DNA from: Prochlorococcus sp. AG-670-N10
GTDB taxonomy: Bacteria > Cyanobacteriota > Cyanobacteriia > PCC-6307 > Cyanobiaceae
Assembly: GCA_003209065.1 (NCBI GenBank)
Contig: QCSX01000003.1
Span: 1 to 64,000 of the forward strand
Direction of reading: 5' to 3'
DNA length: 64,000 bases
The notes beneath the pieces were generated by a model. It was not told the DNA's origin. It saw nothing but the letters and a program-made list of their open reading frames with translations, and did not search any database. Positions 29,506-38,893 of the stretch are shown piece by piece. Positions within the stretch are counted from its first letter, which is position 1, and every line of letters begins with the position of its first letter. Both the position numbers and the translations under genes were made by a program.

Positions 29506-30467
29506 AGTTGATCCCATATCTTTTGAGCATCATTTAGGAAAAGAAAAGAATTAGGATTTCTTTTCAAAGCTAAACCAGGAACTTTTGGAGTTCGTCCCAA
29601 TAGCTGTAGGGAAGATAAATGAAAAAGCCATCTTCTGCCTATTCCCGTCTCGAAAGAAGTGCTTAAGGATCTAAAACCTTTCTTATCTTTTAACTCTTTT
29701 AAAAGATGCATAGGATTCCTTTCTTGAGAAGGTCTTCGAATTTGCCAACCATCCCATTCATTAATTAAATGTGGGTATTTTAATAGTGATTCATCTAAAG
29801 CAATTGGCATCTTTTGATTAAGTTCTCTTAAACCCTCTAAATCATCTTTAGGAAGTGGTTGTTCTAGCCAATCTATATTTTCAATATCTTTCAAAATATC
29901 AACCCATCTATTAGCTATTTCTCTTTTCCAAGAACCATTCGCATCTATTCTTAACTTTATATTACTTTTTAAATGATTTAGTATCTCTATTAGAGTTTTT
30001 TCTTCGGAGAAATTATCTTGTATGCCTACTTTCCATTTAATAGTGAGTAATTTCTTATTCAAAAGTTTATTACCTTTTAAGATTATTAATTCTTTAAGAG
30101 CGTTATGAGGATCTAAAAGTATAGCTGTTTGATCAATTTCATTAAAGTAATAATTTTCCTGAAAATTTATTTTTCTTTCAATTTCAGCTAATGCAGAGTT
30201 TATTGCTGATTGAACGCACGGGTGAAAATTCTTTATTAACTCAGATATATTTTTTGAATTTACGTATTTGGGAATCTGATTTAATTGTATTTGACATGAA
30301 TCTAAATCTTGTTTTCTTAGCGGATTTACTTCTCCAAAACCAACTCCCTTTTCCATATTTTTTAATTTAATTATCCACCCAGATTTATAGTTATATGTTG
30401 TATTTGAATTATCCACTTTCGAAGATAATTTAAAGAAAAAAGATTTTTTTTTAAAAGTTAAGTTCAT
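29502..30467 (-). CDS. menC: o-Succinylbenzoate synthase
   Basis: Enolase-superfamily enzyme dehydrating SHCHC to o-succinylbenzoate. The 321 residues contain the catalytic KWKVG lysine (about residue 136), metal ligands in RIDANGSW, in DWLEQPLP and in ALDESLLK, and the second catalytic Lys region near IRRPSQ. It overlaps menE (ATGA at 29502-29505) and menA (30464-30467), each by 4 bp, so translation is probably coupled. The N-terminus is lysine/phenylalanine-rich. Confidence 0.9.
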   Translation of the reverse strand: MNLTFKKKSFFFKLSSKVDNSNTTYNYKSGWIIKLKNMEKGVGFGEVNPLRKQDLDSCQIQLNQIPKYVNSKNISELIKNFHPCVQSAINSALAEIERKINFQENYYFNEIDQTAILLDPHNALKELIILKGNKLLNKKLLTIKWKVGIQDNFSEEKTLIEILNHLKSNIKLRIDANGSWKREIANRWVDILKDIENIDWLEQPLPKDDLEGLRELNQKMPIALDESLLKYPHLINEWDGWQIRRPSQERNPMHLLKELKDKKGFRSLSTSFETGIGRRWLFHLSSLQLLGRTPKVPGLALKRNPNSFLFLNDAQKIWDQL

Positions 30468-31381
30468 TTATAAATCAAGTAATTTATGATAAATCCTGCT
30501 ATTAATCCAATTCCATTTAGCGTTTGGAATTTGATAGCAATAAATTTACAATTTTTTATTGCTTCAGGTTTGTTATATGAATATTTCAACAAATTTATAA
30601 GCTTTAATGATTGAGGAAAACTTATAAGGAAAAGAACGCAAAGTATCGGAATAAATCCATTAATTATTAAAAAAAGTTGGAAAACATAAATTATAAAAAC
30701 TATCCAAGGAATAATTTTAGCTCCTTTTTTCGCTCCTAAACGAACTAAAGGTGAATTTTTACCATGTTCTTTATCTTCTTTTATCTGATGAAAATGAGAG
30801 CAAAATAGTACTAGTGTGGTTGCCAATGAGGATCCTGAACCAAGTAATAATGACTCTTTCCAAGGAATAGAAATCATGTATATATCTGATGGATTTAATG
30901 CAATTAAAGCAGCGGCGTAAGCAAAGGGGCCAAAAGCTAACCAACATAATGGTTCTCCTAAACCCTGGTAGCCCAAACGGAAAGGGGGACCTTGATATAA
31001 ATATCCTAAGAAGCAGCAAGCGCCGACTAATAGCATTACATTTATGCTCGTCGAAATTGAAATAATGGCAATTACTAATAATCCAATTAATAGAGATGTA
31101 TAAGCGGTAATTGAAACTATTGTTTTACTTCGCACAAGATTTACAATGGAATGAAATTTAAATTCATCAATTCCTGTTTCTGAATCAAATAAATCATTAG
31201 TTAGATTTTCCCAAATTAGTATTAATATTGCAGCGATTGTGAATGCAATTAAATTATATATTTTGACATTTTTGAAAGAGTTGAGGGTATAAGCCCCTGA
31301 AATAAAAACTGGTAAAATTGCTACTGAATAAAGAGGCCATTTTATTGCTTGTTTCCATAAACTTTTATTTATTTCATTCAT
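30464..31381 (-). CDS. menA: 1,4-Dihydroxy-2-naphthoate phytyltransferase
   Basis: UbiA-family membrane prenyltransferase attaching the phytyl chain in phylloquinone synthesis. The 305 residues have about eight helices. The first aspartate-rich prenyl-diphosphate motif reads NLTNDLFDSETGID (about residues 60-73). The second region around CSHFHQIKEDKEHGKNSPLV includes the DKxxGK-like element. It is the promoter-proximal gene of menA-menC-menE and is divergent from menF across a 98-bp spacer. Confidence 0.92.
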   Translation of the reverse strand: MNEINKSLWKQAIKWPLYSVAILPVFISGAYTLNSFKNVKIYNLIAFTIAAILILIWENLTNDLFDSETGIDEFKFHSIVNLVRSKTIVSITAYTSLLIGLLVIAIISISTSINVMLLVGACCFLGYLYQGPPFRLGYQGLGEPLCWLAFGPFAYAAALIALNPSDIYMISIPWKESLLLGSGSSLATTLVLFCSHFHQIKEDKEHGKNSPLVRLGAKKGAKIIPWIVFIIYVFQLFLIINGFIPILCVLFLISFPQSLKLINLLKYSYNKPEAIKNCKFIAIKFQTLNGIGLIAGFIINYLIYK

Positions 31382-31479
31382 TATTAATGCAGTTAAGAAA
31401 AACTATAATTATTAAATATAGTTTATAAATTGAGTTACATTTTTTACTTTAATGCATGATTTTTAGTTATTTTCAATAA

Positions 31480-32880
31480 GTGATGAAAAATAATTTAAAC
31501 TTTTCAGATTTTTTAAAAGGCGTTTTTTCCAATTTCGATAAGAAAGGGGTAAATTCCGGATTAGTAAGTATTTGTATTGAGATACCTTGTGTTGATTTAT
31601 TTGATGTATATGAATTTTTTATTGATAAATATTCTTTTTCTTCTTTTTGGGAAGAGGATAATAAAATGTCATATATAGCTCTTGAGAAATGTAAATATCT
31701 AACTCTAGAAGGGCCTAAAAAATTTAAAGTAGCCAAAGAATTTAGCGATGAGAACTTTAATAATCTAATAAATTTGACTGATGAATCGAATACCTATGCG
31801 CTTTCAAAAATAATTTATTTTTTTTCTTTTTCAGAGAATTTAAAGAAAAAATATTGCTTGTTTGACGTTCCTGGTTTAGAGGCCATTTTACCTAAAATAT
31901 TGATTATTAAAAATAAAAATATTTGTTGGTTAAGAATTAATGCACATGTAGAGGGTAAATCTTCTTTGAGGACGTTAATTGAAGAACTATGGTCAATAAG
32001 GGATCAGATCTTAAATTCAAAAAATCAAAAAAGTAAAAATAGTTTTAATTATCCTTCGATCAATTATTTTTTGAATTCTTTAGAATTATCAAATAATAAT
32101 CTGAAGCAATTAATAAAAAAGGGAATTAAATTAGTAGAGGAAGGTAGCCTTGACAAGTTAGTTTTAGCTTCAAGAGTCAAAATAGAATTTAAAAATAAAT
32201 TAAATCTAATAAATATTTTAAAAAAATTAAAAACTAATCAACCAAATACTTGCAGATATGTTTGGAGGAGAAATAGTAAAGATATTATATTTGGAGCATC
32301 GCCTGAAAAATTATTTTCTTTTAAGAAGCCTGATTTGGTTTTAGAAGCTATTGCAGGAACAGTATCAAGTGATTTAAATCCGGATACTCTTATGGAAAGC
32401 TCTAAGGATATAAAAGAGCATAATTATGTACTTGAGTATTTAATTAAATCTTTGGAAGTTTTAAAGATTAATAACTATACAAAAAGTTCGTTAAAGGTAA
32501 CTTCTTTTGGAGATATTTCTCATTTACAGACTTTGGTATCTTCCAAGATTCATAACATATGCCCTTTTGATTTGCTTAGAGTTTTGCATCCATCTCCAGC
32601 AGTCTGTGGATCTCCTAAAAAGGAAGCAATTAATTGGATAAACACACTTGAATCATTTTCTAGAGGAAATTATGCTTCGCCAATAGGGTGGGTAGATTCT
32701 GAAGGGAATTCAGAATTCAGAGTAGCTATAAGAGGAGCACGTTATATTGATCAAAATCTAGAATTTACCGCTGGTTCAGGGTTAGTAAAAGGTTCTATCT
32801 CTAAAAAAGAAATTGAGGAGATTCGACTTAAATTTAAATCCTTAGCAAAGCAAATATTTCTTGCAAAAACTACTAAATAA
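31480..32880 (+). CDS. menF: Isochorismate synthase
   Basis: Chorismate-binding enzyme making isochorismate, the first phylloquinone step. The 466 residues end with the conserved C-terminal catalytic half: [73 protein letters not shown] and [11 protein letters not shown]. The N-terminal 200 residues are divergent. It is divergent from menA. The stop overlaps the end of the convergent gshB by 8 bp. menB and menD are not in the window. Confidence 0.93.
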   Translation: MMKNNLNFSDFLKGVFSNFDKKGVNSGLVSICIEIPCVDLFDVYEFFIDKYSFSSFWEEDNKMSYIALEKCKYLTLEGPKKFKVAKEFSDENFNNLINLTDESNTYALSKIIYFFSFSENLKKKYCLFDVPGLEAILPKILIIKNKNICWLRINAHVEGKSSLRTLIEELWSIRDQILNSKNQKSKNSFNYPSINYFLNSLELSNNNLKQLIKKGIKLVEEGSLDKLVLASRVKIEFKNKLNLINILKKLKTNQPNTCRYVWRRNSKDIIFGASPEKLFSFKKPDLVLEAIAGTVSSDLNPDTLMESSKDIKEHNYVLEYLIKSLEVLKINNYTKSSLKVTSFGDISHLQTLVSSKIHNICPFDLLRVLHPSPAVCGSPKKEAINWINTLESFSRGNYASPIGWVDSEGNSEFRVAIRGARYIDQNLEFTAGSGLVKGSISKKEIEEIRLKFKSLAKQIFLAKTTK

Positions 32881-33796
32881 TTTCTAATAATTTTTCAATT
32901 ACTTGATCCGAAACACTTTTGTTAGATAAAGTTTCTATCTCTCTTAATCCTGTGGGACTTGTTACATTAATTTCACTAAGCATTTCATTTATTACATCTA
33001 TACCAACAAAGAATAAACCTTCATCTTTGAAATGTTGAGATAACTCAGTACAAATCTTTTTTTCTTTAGCTGTAAGGTTTGTTTTTTCTGCTTTACCTCC
33101 CATAGCTAAATTACTCCTAAAGTCTCCCCCTTGAGGAATTCTATTTATTGATCCAATTGGCTCACCGTTAACAATAATTATTCTTTTATCCCCTTCTTTT
33201 ACTTCGGGAATGAATTTTTGCATCATTACTGGTAATTGTTCTTGCGATGTTATTAATTCAATCATTGCTTTAATACCTGGAGAATCCTTAGTTAGACGAA
33301 TAACGCCTTGTCCTCCTTTTCCTCCAAGTGGTTTAACAACAACATCATGATTAATTTGTGCAAAATTAATAAGATCTTTTACTTTACTTGCAACTATTGT
33401 TGGAGCCATCAAATGGCTGTACCTCAATGCGCCTAATTTTTCGTTCCAAGCACGTAATGAGGAAGGCTTATTTATAACTTTTACTCCTTTTCTTTCGGCT
33501 ACTTCCAAAAGATGAGTTGCATATAAATATCCCTCATTTACTGGAGGATCTTTTCTCATCCAAATACAATTAAATTCAGCAAGAGGGATGCATTTATTTT
33601 CTTTAAAAGAAACCCATGGACAAACTTCAGCTCTCCAAGAAGATGCCCATACTTCATCTCCTCTTGCCTCTAGATCTTGAGGCGTACAACTCCATACTTC
33701 TATCTTTTTCTTAGAAGAAGCTTGCATTAATGCTGCAGATGAATCTTTTAATGGATTAATATTTTTTATTGGGTCTACTACGAATAGAAATTTCAT
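32873..33796 (-). CDS. gshB: Glutathione synthetase (ATP-grasp)
   Basis: Adds glycine to gamma-glutamylcysteine. The 307 residues contain the prokaryotic GshB features [52 protein letters not shown] (ATP-grasp glycine loop) and [20 protein letters not shown] at the C-terminus. It is 5 bp downstream of the glutaredoxin gene on the same strand, linking glutathione synthesis and use. It overlaps menF by 8 bp at the 3' end. Confidence 0.95.
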   Translation of the reverse strand: MKFLFVVDPIKNINPLKDSSAALMQASSKKKIEVWSCTPQDLEARGDEVWASSWRAEVCPWVSFKENKCIPLAEFNCIWMRKDPPVNEGYLYATHLLEVAERKGVKVINKPSSLRAWNEKLGALRYSHLMAPTIVASKVKDLINFAQINHDVVVKPLGGKGGQGVIRLTKDSPGIKAMIELITSQEQLPVMMQKFIPEVKEGDKRIIIVNGEPIGSINRIPQGGDFRSNLAMGGKAEKTNLTAKEKKICTELSQHFKDEGLFFVGIDVINEMLSEINVTSPTGLREIETLSNKSVSDQVIEKLLEII

Positions 33797-33801
33797 ATTA
33801 T

Positions 33802-34056
33802 CTAATTCAGTAATAAGTCCAGTTTGTCCTCTTTTTCTAATTCATAAAGTTCGTCACAACCACCAATACTTTTGTCATCAATGAAAATTTGTGGAACTGT
33901 TCTTTTACCATTAGCTCTCTCCATCATGAGTTCCCTTGCATTATCATCGCCATCTATTTTATGTTCAGTAAAAGTTATATTTTTTTTCCCAAGTAAAGAT
34001 TTCGCCCGTATGCAGAATGGGCAAAATCGCCAAGTATAAATTTCAACTTTAGACAT
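33802..34056 (-). CDS. grxC: Glutaredoxin (dithiol, GrxC type)
   Basis: An 84-residue glutaredoxin with the active-site motif CPFCIRAK (residues 12-19), the TVPQIFID cis-proline loop and [11 protein letters not shown] at the glutathione-binding end. The dithiol CPxC form suggests disulfide reduction rather than Fe-S transfer. It is the upstream partner of gshB, 5 bp apart, and divergent from prfB. Confidence 0.94.
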   Translation of the reverse strand: MSKVEIYTWRFCPFCIRAKSLLGKKNITFTEHKIDGDDNARELMMERANGKRTVPQIFIDDKSIGGCDELYELEKEDKLDLLLN

Positions 34057-34132
34057 TTTTTTAAAATATTATTTACTTTATACTATTAAATAAAAGTGCT
34101 TGTTAGATTATAAATAACAATTAAATTCTATT

Positions 34133-35252
34133 TTGATAGATATAACAGAATTTAAAAAAGATCTTTCAGAGTTAACCAAGCGCCTGGGTAATGCTCAGGA
34201 TTGTCTTTGACGTCCCCAATTTAATAGCTAAGAAAAAAGAGTTAGAGCAAATTGCTGCTCAACCAGAATTCTGGGTTAATCAGGCATATGCAAAAAAACA
34301 TATGCTCAACCTTGATGATGTTAGAGATCAACTTCAATTGTTAGATAAATGGAAAATGTTCATTTCTGATGCTGAAGCTTCTCTTGAGCTTTATTCCTTA
34401 GAGCCTGAAGAAGAAATGATTGTTGAGTCACATCAAGGTTTAGTTACTTTAAGAGAGAATTTAGATAAGTGGGAATTCCAAAGATTATTATGTGGTGAAT
34501 ATGATAAAGAAGCTGCTATCGTCTCTATTAATGCTGGTGCAGGTGGCACTGATGCACAAGATTGGGTGGAAATTCTATTAAGAATGTATTCAAGATGGGC
34601 AGATAATAATGGAATGAGCTTAGAAATTACTGATTTATCTGATGGAGAAGAAGCAGGTATTAAAAGCGTTACTTTTGAAGTTAACGGTAAATATGCTTAT
34701 GGTTATCTTCAAAATGAAAAAGGTACTCATAGATTAGTAAGAATCTCACCGTTTAATGCAAATGGTAAAAGACAAACTAGTTTCGCTGGAGTTGAGGTTA
34801 TGCCTAAATTAGATCAAAGTATTTCATTAGATATTCCTGATAAAGATTTAGAAATAACAACTAGTAGATCAGGCGGAGCTGGAGGACAAAACGTTAATAA
34901 AGTAGAAACAGCAGTAAGGATTGTACATTTGCCTTCAGGAATCGCTGTAAGATGTACTCAAGAGAGATCTCAGTTACAAAATAAGGAGAAAGCAATGTTA
35001 TTGCTTAAAGCTAAATTATTAGTAATAGCTAAAGAACAAAGAGCTTCTGAAATATCAGATATTAAAGGTGATATTGTTGAAGCTGCATGGGGTACTCAAA
35101 TTAGAAATTATGTTTTTCATCCCTATCAAATGGTCAAAGATTTAAGAACAATGAAAGAGACTAATGATTTAGATGCAGTTCTTAATGGTGGATTAGATCA
35201 ATTTATTCATGAATTATTACGTATGAATATTTCTTCTAAAGAGTCTATTTAA
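34133..35252 (+). CDS. prfB: Peptide chain release factor 2, made by programmed +1 frameshift
   Basis: RF2 recognises UGA and UAA stops. The ORF-track start (34191) is wrong. A short zero-frame begins at TTG 34133 ([20 protein letters not shown]...) and ends at CTT TGA (34205-34210). Skipping the T at 34208 continues in the main frame as L-D-V-P-N-L, exactly where bacterial RF2 genes recode. The coding path is 34133-34207 joined to 34209-35252. The body has the GGQ motif in [18 protein letters not shown]. The SPF stop-recognition tripeptide is present ([16 protein letters not shown]). The first 24 residues match the usual RF2 N-terminus. No ATG is available for the zero-frame start. Confidence 0.93.
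34197..34211 (+). promoter_or_regulatory. prfB programmed +1 frameshift site (CTTTGAC)
   Basis: The slippery CTT TGA C heptamer lies at 34205-34211, the canonical RF2 autoregulatory recoding signal. An AGGA just upstream (34197-34200) could act as the stimulatory internal Shine-Dalgarno, but it is shorter and one base farther away than the classic AGGGGG. When RF2 is scarce, ribosomes pause at UGA and shift to +1, restoring RF2. Confidence 0.9.
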
Positions 35253-35259
35253 TAAATTT

Positions 35260-35442
35260 ATGGCAAATAAAAACGAAAATTTAGAAAAAAAAGTTTCTCC
35301 TCCTAGCTTTATAAAACTAGCTATGAGAAATATGGTTAGGAAGGGTTCTAAAAGTATTTCTCATTTTTCAATTACTTTTTTAATCCTGATCGGACTTTTA
35401 ATTTTAATAGCTACTTTAGGAAAGCCTAATATGCCCGTTTAA
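35260..35442 (+). CDS. Small single-helix membrane protein (DUF3285-like)
   Basis: A 60-residue protein with a charged N-terminus, the segment [20 protein letters not shown], and one C-terminal transmembrane helix ([19 protein letters not shown]). The RNMVRKG motif recalls a short cyanobacteria-only family I associate with DUF3285; that name is from memory. It starts 7 bp after the prfB stop and 7 bp before ybeY, so it is in the same transcript. Function unknown. Confidence 0.8.
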   Translation: MANKNENLEKKVSPPSFIKLAMRNMVRKGSKSISHFSITFLILIGLLILIATLGKPNMPV

Positions 35443-35449
35443 TGAAAGT

Positions 35450-35992
35450 ATGTATCAGAAAGATTTATATGACTTACAAATAGATTTAGTCTTTAAATGT
35501 AATGATTTTTCTAATTTATCAAATAATTTTATAAATAAGCCAGATAATCTTATTTTCGAATCTGGTTTTTGGGAAGAAGTATTATTGTGTTGGATTAAAA
35601 TAATCCTAGATGAAAAAGATACTTCTTTCCCAAATTTTATTTTAGACAAAAAAATTTTTTCGTTAAGTTTGCAGATTATTAATGATAATGAAATTTCTTC
35701 TATTAATCAAAAGTGGATGAATAAATCTGGGTCAACTGATGTTTTATCTTTCCCAATTATTTCTGATGAAGATAATACTAAAGATTTAAATTTTATTGAA
35801 TTAGGAGATTTATTTATATCCTTAGAAACGGCTTTTAAACAATCCTTAGAATTTAATCATTCTATTAAAAAAGAAATGCTCTGGTTAGCAAGTCATGGAT
35901 TATTACATCTTTTGGGATGGGAACATAATGATGATTATGAATTAGATAATATGTTAAATTTTCAAGAATATTTAATTTCAAAATTAGATTGA
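35450..35992 (+). CDS. ybeY: Endoribonuclease YbeY (rRNA maturation factor)
   Basis: Metal-dependent RNase for rRNA maturation. The zinc motif [13 protein letters not shown] (HGxLHLxGxDH type, with the third His) is near residue 156. [14 protein letters not shown] and [11 protein letters not shown] precede it. The 180-residue length includes about 45 extra N-terminal residues, common in cyanobacteria. dgkA follows 23 bp downstream, as it does in many bacteria. Confidence 0.94.
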   Translation: MYQKDLYDLQIDLVFKCNDFSNLSNNFINKPDNLIFESGFWEEVLLCWIKIILDEKDTSFPNFILDKKIFSLSLQIINDNEISSINQKWMNKSGSTDVLSFPIISDEDNTKDLNFIELGDLFISLETAFKQSLEFNHSIKKEMLWLASHGLLHLLGWEHNDDYELDNMLNFQEYLISKLD

Positions 35993-36015
35993 AAGATTTT
36001 ATTAATCAACTATAA

Positions 36016-36432
36016 ATGAAGAGTAAAGCAAAACTTTTAAAAAGTAGAAGAAGGTCATATAGGACATCTAAAAATGTTTTAATAAGTTTTAGATACGCTT
36101 TTAATGGTATTAAATATACATTTAAAAATTCAAGAAATTTTAAAATTCAAGTTCTTTTTGCTCTTTTTAGTTTAATCATAGGTTCTATTCTTCAACTTGA
36201 TAAAAGCGATTATTTGATTATGTTGGGGGCTATTTTTTCTGTATTGACTTTAGAAATAATAAATACATCAATCGAATCTTTAGTTGATCTAGTGATTAAA
36301 AAAAAGTTTAGTAATCTTGCTAAAATTGCAAAAGACTGTTCAGCAGGTGCTGTATTATTAGCTTCAATTAATTCTGTTATTATTGGTCTATGCTTATTTA
36401 TTCCTAAAATAAAGTTATTATTTTTAAATTGA
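36016..36432 (+). CDS. dgkA: Diacylglycerol/undecaprenol kinase family protein
   Basis: A 138-residue DgkA-fold membrane kinase with three helices. The motif EIINTSIESLVDLVIKKKF followed by AKIAKDCSAGAVLLASINSV is the family signature containing the catalytic Glu residues. Gram-positive-type members phosphorylate undecaprenol; substrate preference here is undetermined. It lies between ybeY and a TrpG/PabA glutaminase gene, with 7 bp to the latter. Confidence 0.92.
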   Translation: MKSKAKLLKSRRRSYRTSKNVLISFRYAFNGIKYTFKNSRNFKIQVLFALFSLIIGSILQLDKSDYLIMLGAIFSVLTLEIINTSIESLVDLVIKKKFSNLAKIAKDCSAGAVLLASINSVIIGLCLFIPKIKLLFLN

Positions 36433-36439
36433 AAAAGAT

Positions 36440-37036
36440 ATGTTTCTAGTTATCGATAATTATGATAGTTTTACTTATAACCTAGTTCAATACTTGGGAG
36501 AGCTTTCAGTAGAACATCAGATAACAAAAGAATTATTAGTAAAAAGAAATGATGAAATTACTTTAGAAGAAATAAGTCATATTAATCCCGATGGTATTTT
36601 ATTGTCTCCTGGTCCAGGGAATCCAGATCAGTCAGGTATTTGTCTGCCTATTCTCCAAAACTTATCAAAGGAAATTCCAATATTAGGAGTCTGTTTAGGT
36701 CATCAAGCCTTGGCTCAAGCCTATGGCGGTAAAGTAATAGTGGGTAAAGAATTAATGCATGGAAAGACCTCAAAAATTATTCACAATAAAAAAGGATTAT
36801 TTAAAGATATTGATAGCCCATTTGTGGCTACTAGATATCATAGTCTTATAGTAGATTCAGAATCTCTCCCCTCTTGTTTTGAAATAACTGCAACTCTAGA
36901 GGATTCAACAATTATGGCAATTTCTCATAAAGAATATAAAAATTTACATGGTGTTCAGTTTCATCCAGAAAGTGTTCTAACACAATTTGGACATAAATTA
37001 ATCAGTAATTTTCTAAATATGGCGGAACAGAAGTAA
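36440..37036 (+). CDS. Glutamine amidotransferase of anthranilate / aminodeoxychorismate synthase (TrpG/PabA)
   Basis: A class I glutaminase of 198 residues: LLSPGPGNPDQSGI, nucleophile Cys in ILGVCLGHQALAQAYGG (about residue 79), and the His-Glu pair in GVQFHPESVLT. It provides ammonia for anthranilate (tryptophan) or p-aminobenzoate (folate) synthesis. Cyanobacteria often use one subunit for both, so I leave the symbol open. No trpE or pabB neighbour is present. Confidence 0.93.
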   Translation: MFLVIDNYDSFTYNLVQYLGELSVEHQITKELLVKRNDEITLEEISHINPDGILLSPGPGNPDQSGICLPILQNLSKEIPILGVCLGHQALAQAYGGKVIVGKELMHGKTSKIIHNKKGLFKDIDSPFVATRYHSLIVDSESLPSCFEITATLEDSTIMAISHKEYKNLHGVQFHPESVLTQFGHKLISNFLNMAEQK

Positions 37037-37058
37037 AATGTGATTATAAAAATTTTCT

Positions 37059-37787
37059 ATGAGTATTATCAAAATTAAAAAATTTTTCCTTTTTATATTA
37101 TTTTTATTTTTAATACCCTCATCCGCTATGGCAGGTGATTTGTTATTAAAAAGTTTAGGACATGGTAGTTTTTTAATTAAGGGAAGAGAAAAATCAGTTC
37201 TTATAAATCCTTTTAAGGCTATTGGTTGTGCAAGTGATTTAAATGAGCCAAAAGGCATCAATGCTGATTTTATTTTAGCTAGTTCAAAACTTGCTGATGA
37301 AGGATATAATCCAAATGATCAATTGATGTTTGTAGAACCTGGAGTTTATAAATTCGAAGATATATTATTAAATGGAATTGAGGTTCCTCATGACAGAGTT
37401 GGGGGAAGAAGGTTGGGGATGGCTACGGTCTGGAGTTGGGAGCAGAATAATTTAAAAATAGTCCATATGGGTGGAGCTGCAGGTGAAATGGATATAAATA
37501 GTCAAATTATTTTGTCCCGTCCAGATATTTTATTTATTTCAATAGGAGGAGGATTCAAATCTTATAACGGAAGTGAGGCCTCAAATATAGTAAAAACATT
37601 AAAACCCTCAATTGTTGTTCCTGTCCATTTTATGAGAGGTAAAAATATTAGTGATAATTGTGATTTTTCTAATGCTGACTTTTTTCTTGAAAATATGCCA
37701 GATTTTAAAGTCAAATATCTTGGTAAAAGCTTTGAAATAAATTCAAAAAGAATTGATAAAAATACTATTTATATTTTCAAAGATTAA
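37059..37787 (+). CDS. Exported metallo-beta-lactamase-fold protein with a degenerate metal site
   Basis: A 242-residue protein with a signal peptide (FFLFILFLFLIPSSAMAGD, cleavage probably after AMA). It shows the UlaG-like MBL layout: LGHGSFLIKGREKSVLINPF, VPHDRVGGRRLGMATVW, IVHMGGAAGEM and VPVHFMRGKN. The metal-binding HxHxDH motif that should follow the first strand pair is missing; the site reads ADFILASSKLADEGY. Late histidines remain. It is therefore probably not a standard zinc hydrolase. It starts 22 bp after the glutaminase gene and overlaps the convergent hisC end by 4 bp. Function unknown. Confidence 0.82.
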   Translation: MSIIKIKKFFLFILFLFLIPSSAMAGDLLLKSLGHGSFLIKGREKSVLINPFKAIGCASDLNEPKGINADFILASSKLADEGYNPNDQLMFVEPGVYKFEDILLNGIEVPHDRVGGRRLGMATVWSWEQNNLKIVHMGGAAGEMDINSQIILSRPDILFISIGGGFKSYNGSEASNIVKTLKPSIVVPVHFMRGKNISDNCDFSNADFFLENMPDFKVKYLGKSFEINSKRIDKNTIYIFKD

Positions 37788-38893
37788 TTATTAAGATCTA
37801 ATTTTTTATAAGTATTCCAGAAAAAACTCATTTGTTCTTGAGTTCCTATACTAACCCTTATAGAATTCTCAATATCTTTTTTGTTTTTCATCTCTCTTAT
37901 TAAGATACCCTTTTCTCTCATTTGTCTTGTCAAAATTTCAGGATTTTTTTTTGGCCAAATTAAAAAATAATTTCCTCCACCAAAGTGTTTCCTTATTGCT
38001 ATAGATTCAAATTTCTTCTCAATAAATACTCTCGCTTTTTTTACTTCAGAAACATAATTATCTATATAAGATTTATCATTTAGAGCAGCTAATGCAGCAG
38101 TAACAGCAAAACTGTTCACATCGTAAGGTCCTGTCACTTTGTTGATATATTGCATTATGCTTTTATTTCCGAACGCAAAGCCAATTCTTAAACCAGCTAA
38201 ACCAGCAGTTTTTGAAAGGGATTGAATAACAACTAAATTTTTAATTTTTTTAAATTCTATTACAGGAAGAAGACTATCTCCGTTAAATTTCTCATAAAGT
38301 TCATCAACGACAATTAATGAATTTTTATTCAAATTTGCTAATTTAATTATTTCTTGAGCACTTACAACAGTACCAGTAGGATTATTTGGATTACAAATAA
38401 ATATTAATTTAGGTTTATATTTAATAATTTTTTCTTGAAATCGCTTTATTGGGAATAGAAAGTTTTCTCCTTCGTAGGCACAAGTTATTTTTCTCATACC
38501 TTGTATTTCGGAACAAGGAGAATAATAACCAAAAGTCGGATTTGTGGTCAGAAATATTTCATCCCTGTCGCCAAAAGAATTAAATATCGCATTTATTGCA
38601 GCATCAGCTCCATTAAACAAACCTATCTCTTCAGAGTCAAATTGCCTTGATTCATAATAGTGATTCGATACAAATTTTTTTAATAAGTTATATTCTGGAT
38701 AGATTGAAATTTGATTTAAATTAATATCTTTGATAGCTTCATATACTTTTTGACTGGGACCTAAAGTATTTTCATTAAAATCTAAACGCAATAAATTTCT
38801 TCTGTTTTCTAATGGTGCAGAATAAGATTGCATATTTATTATTTCCTTTCTTGGGAGAGGTGAAAGATTATTTATTTGATCAAATTCATTCAT
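37784..38893 (-). CDS. hisC: Histidinol-phosphate aminotransferase
   Basis: Class I/II PLP aminotransferase, 369 residues. Features are RLDFNENTLGPS near the N-terminus, FICNPNNPTGTVV, VVDELYEKF and the PLP lysine in VIQSLSKTAGLAGLRIGFAF. The opening LDFNENTLGP pattern fits HisC. A second, CobC-like aminotransferase lies at 52647. Its first base overlaps the last base of argS on the same strand, so the two genes are co-transcribed. Confidence 0.9.
   Translation of the reverse strand: MNEFDQINNLSPLPRKEIINMQSYSAPLENRRNLLRLDFNENTLGPSQKVYEAIKDINLNQISIYPEYNLLKKFVSNHYYESRQFDSEEIGLFNGADAAINAIFNSFGDRDEIFLTTNPTFGYYSPCSEIQGMRKITCAYEGENFLFPIKRFQEKIIKYKPKLIFICNPNNPTGTVVSAQEIIKLANLNKNSLIVVDELYEKFNGDSLLPVIEFKKIKNLVVIQSLSKTAGLAGLRIGFAFGNKSIMQYINKVTGPYDVNSFAVTAALAALNDKSYIDNYVSEVKKARVFIEKKFESIAIRKHFGGGNYFLIWPKKNPEILTRQMREKGILIREMKNKKDIENSIRVSIGTQEQMSFFWNTYKKLDLNN

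Noticed and set aside
34191-35252. ATG at 34191 as the RF2 start
   Set aside because: It would begin in the frameshifted frame and drop the conserved first 25 residues; the CTTTGAC recoding signal explains the upstream part.
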